Origin: Owenia fusiformis
Taxonomy: Eukaryota > Annelida > Polychaeta > Sabellida > Oweniidae
Assembly (NCBI GenBank): GCA_903813345.2
Contig: CAIIXF020000010.1
Span: forward strand, 4,639,169-4,703,168
Length of the DNA stretch: 64,000 nucleotides
Direction of reading: 5' to 3'
The translations under genes were made by a program, and so were the position numbers. Below the pieces are notes generated by a model, which was given only the letters and a program-made list of their open reading frames with translations, was not told where the DNA came from and did no database searches. Shown piece by piece: positions 60,061 through 64,000 of this stretch. Each line of letters begins with the position of its first letter. Positions within the stretch are counted from its first letter, which is position 1.

Positions 60061-60586
60061 TGTCTTCACTGTTTCCTCTTTCACCTTTTGGCCCTTGATC
60101 GCCTTTTTCACCTTTTTCACCCTTTTCAGCTTTTGTAGCTTTAGGACAAGTTGACCCCTTTTGGCCTCTTACACCACTGACACCAGTTTCCCCTCGATCA
60201 CCTTTTGCACCAGTGGGACCAGTATGCCCTCGATCACCTTTTGGACCATTTGGCCCTCTGTCACCTTTTACACCAGTTTGACCTTGATCACCTTTTATAC
60301 CACCAGGTTTACCAGTTTCATGAGCTTCACCTTTTTCACCTGTTTCCCCTTTTATACCTTTGCATCTTTCATCACATTTTTCTTCCAATTGTTCCATAAG
60401 GATCTCTAGTTTGATTATATCTCTTTGCTGTTTTTTAACAGTGCTTGCCAGTTTATTGACAGTTTCACTTAGTTGTTTGAATGCCTCATCAGCTGGAGTT
60501 GCTTCAACATCAATAGAGTAAAATTCTGAAATGCTTAGCAAAGTTATTCCAATCCATATAACATGCATACTTGGGAATGGGTACAT
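60061..60586 (-). CDS. Collagen/TSP1 secreted protein, exon 1 (signal, coiled coil, collagen)
   Basis: 175 codons and a phase-1 donor (AAGACA|gtaagt). Residues 1-29 form a signal peptide; a second Met at 7 would serve equally. Residues 34-75 are a coiled coil ([20 protein letters not shown]...[11 protein letters not shown]) that could start trimer assembly, followed by CDERC for disulphide cross-linking. Residues 77-171 are Gly-X-Y collagen rich in GEKGEK and GPKGDR. With exons 2 and 3 the product is 267 aa. The collagen has breaks: HET, an extra Gly in GKPGG, and CPKATKAEK, where Gly is replaced three times in a row. Such short coiled-coil/collagen/TSP1 proteins occur in marine invertebrates, and a matrix or recognition role is inference. 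Confidence 0.85.
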
Positions 60587-60851
60587 GGTTCAGTATATTT
60601 TGTTTACAGCCTGCTAGTTCCCTTGAGTTTGCAGTCGGCTAAATGTTTTGAAAGAATCATGACATTTTTATATGAAAAAGTTCATGTTATTCTATATCAT
60701 CAACAAACTGTCCCCATTTTATATAAAATACGAAGGATGCTGATCCCTTACTGTATTCTAAATAAGAAATCTTTAAATGTTAGTTCACTTCTCATGCATT
60801 TTTAAAATATGATTACTTTTCTTAGTACTTGAGCAACTTGTGTGTTTTGTT

Positions 60852-60910
60852 CTATATATCTTTTTTATTGACTCTTTAGATGTCATGACCTGACATATTA
60901 GTCATTAGTC
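60852..60910 (-). repeat. LINE 3'-tail copy 3
   Basis: On the minus strand gactaatgactaatatgtca...tctaaagagtcaataaaaaa matches the tails at 19042 and 25249. It abuts a fragment of a mariner-like element (60912-61012). Confidence 0.6.
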
Positions 60911-60911
60911 A

Positions 60912-61012
60912 ATATTTGGTACATGTATACATCATCCAATCTCCTACCACCCTAACATATTTCAAGATTGATGCTTACAATGTTACAGCACTTTAAACAA
61001 CATTCTCCAGAG
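60912..61012. repeat. Duplicated fragment of the mariner-like element at 61425
   Basis: Essentially identical to 61500-61600 (tatttggtacatgtatacat through ttaaacaacattctccagag). It has lost both termini. Confidence 0.75.
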
Positions 61013-61424
61013 TCATTCTACTGAGATAGACTGTTTTGGTCATGTTCATGTAATGGATAATCAGAAGAAGAAACTAAGTTAATGTGACCAAACCCTTTCA
61101 CTGTATATGCTTTCTGGAGCGTTGAAAGGAATACACAGTTTTCAAAACTCTCTGCCTTTCAACCTGCACAATCGAGACCTATGGCTTACTGGGTATCACA
61201 AAATTGTAATTTATATTCATTTTTCAGTCAAGTGCCATTTTTCATTGTAAATACATTTAGTTCCCATTTGAGATTATTTTAGTTTTAAACTCACAATAAT
61301 GTTTGTAGCACATGATATGTTCCAAGACATTGAACATTTATTACTTCCTCTGTTGAAGTCAGTATAAAAATGGCACAATGGCATCATGGATGCCAACTGG
61401 GAAGTGTATAAGAACTGTATAATA

Positions 61425-62005
61425 CAGGGTGGTCAAATAAAACGGCAATCCTACCGCCATTTTCCTCATATCTTTGTCATTTTAGAAAAGTTCTACCTGA
61501 TATTTGGTACATGTATACATCATCCAATCTCCTACCACCCTAACATATTTCAAGATTGATGCTTACAATGTTACAGCACTTTAAACAACATTCTCCAGAG
61601 GCCAATATTGCACTTTGGGCATACCTGCACCAGTCGTCCAAAATGTTCTTACCTGACTTCTACCTGACCTGTGGGATATGCCAAAGATAAAGTGTATAAA
61701 AATAACCTCAGGACAATTACATACCTCAAAATGGAGGTAATAATTGTCATTCAGGCCATATTTACAGAGGATTGCATTTGGTTCATAGACAACTTTTGCA
61801 GGTTTGCCTAAGCACGATGATGGCCAGACCTGGGGCATGTTGTTTAAAGTGCTGTAACATTGTGACTGTCAGACTGATTGTCTTGAAATGTTGTGAGCTG
61901 ATAGGCAATTGAATGATGTACAAGTGTGTAAAATATCAGGGAGAAATCCTCTAAAATGACAAAGATATGAGGAAAATACAGGGTTGGCATTTTTTTACCA
62001 CCCTG
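61425..62005. mobile_element. 581-bp mariner/Tc1-like element, internally deleted
   Basis: cagggtggtcaaataaaacg and, inverted, cagggtggtaaaaaaatgcc are the ends, between TA duplications (61423-61424 and 62006-62007). The sequence is related to the 46558 element, including 'cctgatatttgg.acacatgta' and 'ttacagcacttt.aacaa'. The transposase region is mostly gone. Confidence 0.78.
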
Positions 62006-62526
62006 TAATTAGGAGATCTCTTTGAAATATATTGTCACATATTTAAGATTCATGAATAATTTGTTCGTTATAACAGTTGAGCTCTTCTGACATCAATTTT
62101 ATTATGAGGCAGTAGAAAATATTTCCAAGATATGTACGAAAATGTTCTTTCCTTTTTATGTGTAAAATTGGAGCACCATGGCAGAATTTATTCTCGGTTA
62201 TTGTCACATGAATAATACCATACAGTATTCATTAAATATATAACACTGACAACTTGTAGTATTTGACATTTTTAGTTATTATTGATATATAGTAAAACCT
62301 GTCTTAGTGGTGGTGTCTCAAGAATGTGTTCTGCTTTGGAAGTGTTCTACTTTAGAGGTTCATTTAACATTAGGGAGGTAGTTGGTCTTGGGACTCTGAA
62401 AAGTGTTCAGCTTCTAGAGGTGCTCTTACTTAACAAGTTTCTCAGTATTATTCTACAAATTGATCATTCCTTAGTGATCTTCAAATTCATTTTATTCAAA
62501 TTCTTTTTATTTTACTATCCTTTCAG

Positions 62527-62735
62527 GGGTTGATGGCGTTATAGCGGACCCACTGCTTTGTAAGATTTACTTCAATGGAAGTTTCCCCTGCCAAGGAGGG
62601 TTACTTGCCTTAGACGGACTTACAGGACGTGAATTATGGCGGCATTATTCCATTCACGAAATGTTTGCTGTAAATTGTAACTACGATATGAATAAAGATG
62701 GCGTCCTGGATTGTCTTGGAAGTGGCCGAGCAGGG
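62527..62735 (+). CDS. FAM234/ITFG3-like membrane protein, exon 2
   Basis: Acceptor atcctttcag and donor GGG|gtaaga bound 69 codons that join exon 1 in phase 1 (G|GG). The peptide has GGLLALDGLTGRELWRHYSI, a PQQ/FG-GAP-style blade ('ALD..TG...W'), then a second calcium loop DMNKDGVLD followed by GSGRAG. These are the hallmark beta-propeller repeats of FAM234 proteins. The sequence continues directly into exon 3 in phase 0. Confidence 0.85.
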
Positions 62736-63586
62736 GTAAGAAAACTATTTTTGTAGTCCCCTAGTGGACGTCCACTATTTTTGTAAAAACTCATGCCAAC
62801 TTCACACTTGCTTTCTCTATTTTTGAAAGTTATGGCTTATTTTGGAGATTTCAAACAATGTTTTCAACATATACATCATATATGAAAAACATTAACATCA
62901 TGCCTTTTGTGATGAACTTTACTCCTTACACTTTTTCCAATATGTTTCACCTTTTTGTATTTAATTAACAACATATTAGTGTTAATTCTCTGGCTTCCCA
63001 GATGTTTTAGCAGCACATTGGGGTGATTTGAATACATACATTCAAATTGTGCTGAAACATGACACGATCATTTGAATCATATTTTTTCTTGATATGAGGT
63101 TTCATGAATTCATAGAAATTCAATTTAATGGAACAGACATTCCTATGAGTCAGGTATTGTCTTATCCTCTGTGGAATTGCTTTTGTAATAGGTTTCAAAA
63201 GGGCCAGTTATGAAACATAAACCCTATTATTTGTAAGACATATGATACAATGTAAGGTGACACCCATGATCCAGGTTTCTATATTCTTAATGAGCTTACA
63301 GGCAAAATATATTATTTTACTTCCTTCCATCTACTTACTTCTTCTGGTTTAATTTGTAATGATAACTTCAATCTATTAAGTCAGGAAGAGCGACAATCAT
63401 GATGCATTAATAAAGACTATTAATATATACTGTGTGAATATATGTAGTTCGTATAGTTGTGTATTCTCTTAACTTATAATGGTTTAAGACAATTTTCTCA
63501 TATGATTATCTGATTATGTTGGGTACGATTACAGTATAAGCCAAAATAGTATAAATTTTTCATAGGGCCTTTAATTATTTTTCCAG

Positions 63587-63761
63587 GTATTGCAGTTGGT
63601 GAATGGGAAAGATGGCGCTTTAATCTGGAACTTTGGAAGTGAAAGTGATGCCCACAGTGACATAATGAATGTTTATACAGCACAGTTTGTGCAAGATTTA
63701 GACGATGATGGATTCCCAGATGTTTTAGCAGCACATGGTGGAGATCCTTTAAGAGAACCAG
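63587..63761 (+). CDS. FAM234/ITFG3-like membrane protein, exon 3 (gene continues beyond window)
   Basis: Acceptor atttttccag, 58 codons, and a phase-1 donor (CCAG|gtttgt). It reads VLQLVNGKDGALIWNFGSES, then a third calcium loop DLDDDGFPD and LAAHGGDPLREPG. The 'HGGDP..EPG' ending recurs in FAM234 proteins. The rest of the propeller and the C-terminus must lie to the right of this window, so the protein here is partial. Confidence 0.85.
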
Positions 63762-64000
63762 GTTTGTGGTAACCCTTTAACAACCCCCTTGAGAAGCCCA
63801 CCATCAAATATTTCATCCTTTTATGTGAATATCTATGACATGTTTGCAAGATGATATTTCACTTGCTGCTCATCCTTCGAGCGGCAATGTCACCTGTTGG
63901 AATGTCACCTGTGTGTTTTGTAAATTGTGACCCTTCAACAAAGCAAGGTGTATCATGACCCATCTAATTAAAGGGAGCCAAACATTTCAAAAAGTTCTTC

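Larger units (their letters stand above)
45716..62526 (+). other. Intron 1 of the FAM234-like gene, hosting two genes
   Basis: The phase-1 donor at 45716 and phase-1 acceptor at 62526 define a 16.8-kb intron. It carries a plus-strand BtaA homologue (51244-53022), a minus-strand collagen/TSP1 gene (59281-60586), mariner-type elements at 46558 and 61425, and a 3.8-kb element at 55179. The intron assignment follows from matching phase and protein family on the two sides. An intervening unrecognised exon cannot be excluded. Confidence 0.7.

Noticed and set aside
60161-60409. Plus-strand frames opposite the collagen exon
   Set aside because: They are antisense shadows of the Gly-X-Y codons.

Overview
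This window is animal nuclear DNA, AT-rich and intron-rich. It has GT–AG exons split by long introns, degenerate LINE and DNA-transposon debris, several minisatellites, and no operons or ribosome binding sites. The gene content (a sacsin-type ATPase exon, a FAM234/ITFG3-like membrane protein, a collagen/thrombospondin-1 secreted protein) and the abundant repeats with strings of 'aaggtca/tgacctt' suggest a marine bilaterian invertebrate, perhaps a mollusc. That placement is inference; no species can be named from the sequence alone.

Layout. 1-10 kb: a minus-strand first coding exon of a sacsin-like protein (4062-4163) whose remainder lies beyond the left edge, a 67-bp minisatellite (5.65-6.70 kb), and one unrecognised plus-strand terminal exon (8.8-9.06 kb). 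10-38 kb: no recognisable host gene. This part holds a 5'-truncated LINE (19.0-20.3 kb), several MITEs, two G-rich transposon copies (25.3-27.0 and 35.7-37.0 kb), and a cluster of long foldbacks and hairpins (29.8-35.6 kb). 38.2-41.0 kb: a satellite with a 31-bp ancestral monomer and an 88-89-bp trimeric higher-order form, split by a transposon.

45.2-63.8 kb is one host locus. A plus-strand FAM234-like gene has exon 1 at 45184-45715 and exons 2 and 3 at 62527-62735 and 63587-63761, and it continues off the right edge. Its roughly 17-kb first intron holds two further genes. One is an intact two-exon plus-strand homologue of BtaA (DUF3419, the betaine-lipid aminocarboxypropyl transferase), 51244-53022. 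The other is a three-exon minus-strand gene for a secreted coiled-coil/collagen/TSP1 protein, 59281-60586. The same intron carries two mariner-type elements, a 3.8-kb element with long terminal inverted repeats and nested MITEs, and a tandem set of hairpins.

Most striking points: a BtaA-type lipid-synthesis enzyme inside an animal gene's intron, and at least eight transposon-like insertions with different CA...TG termini of which seven are bounded by exact 5-bp target duplications (the eighth is 4 of 5). Two of these have CACTG/CACGG ends and long inverted arms, and may be Transib-like (RAG-related) non-autonomous elements. I saw no virus, CRISPR array or bacterial operon.
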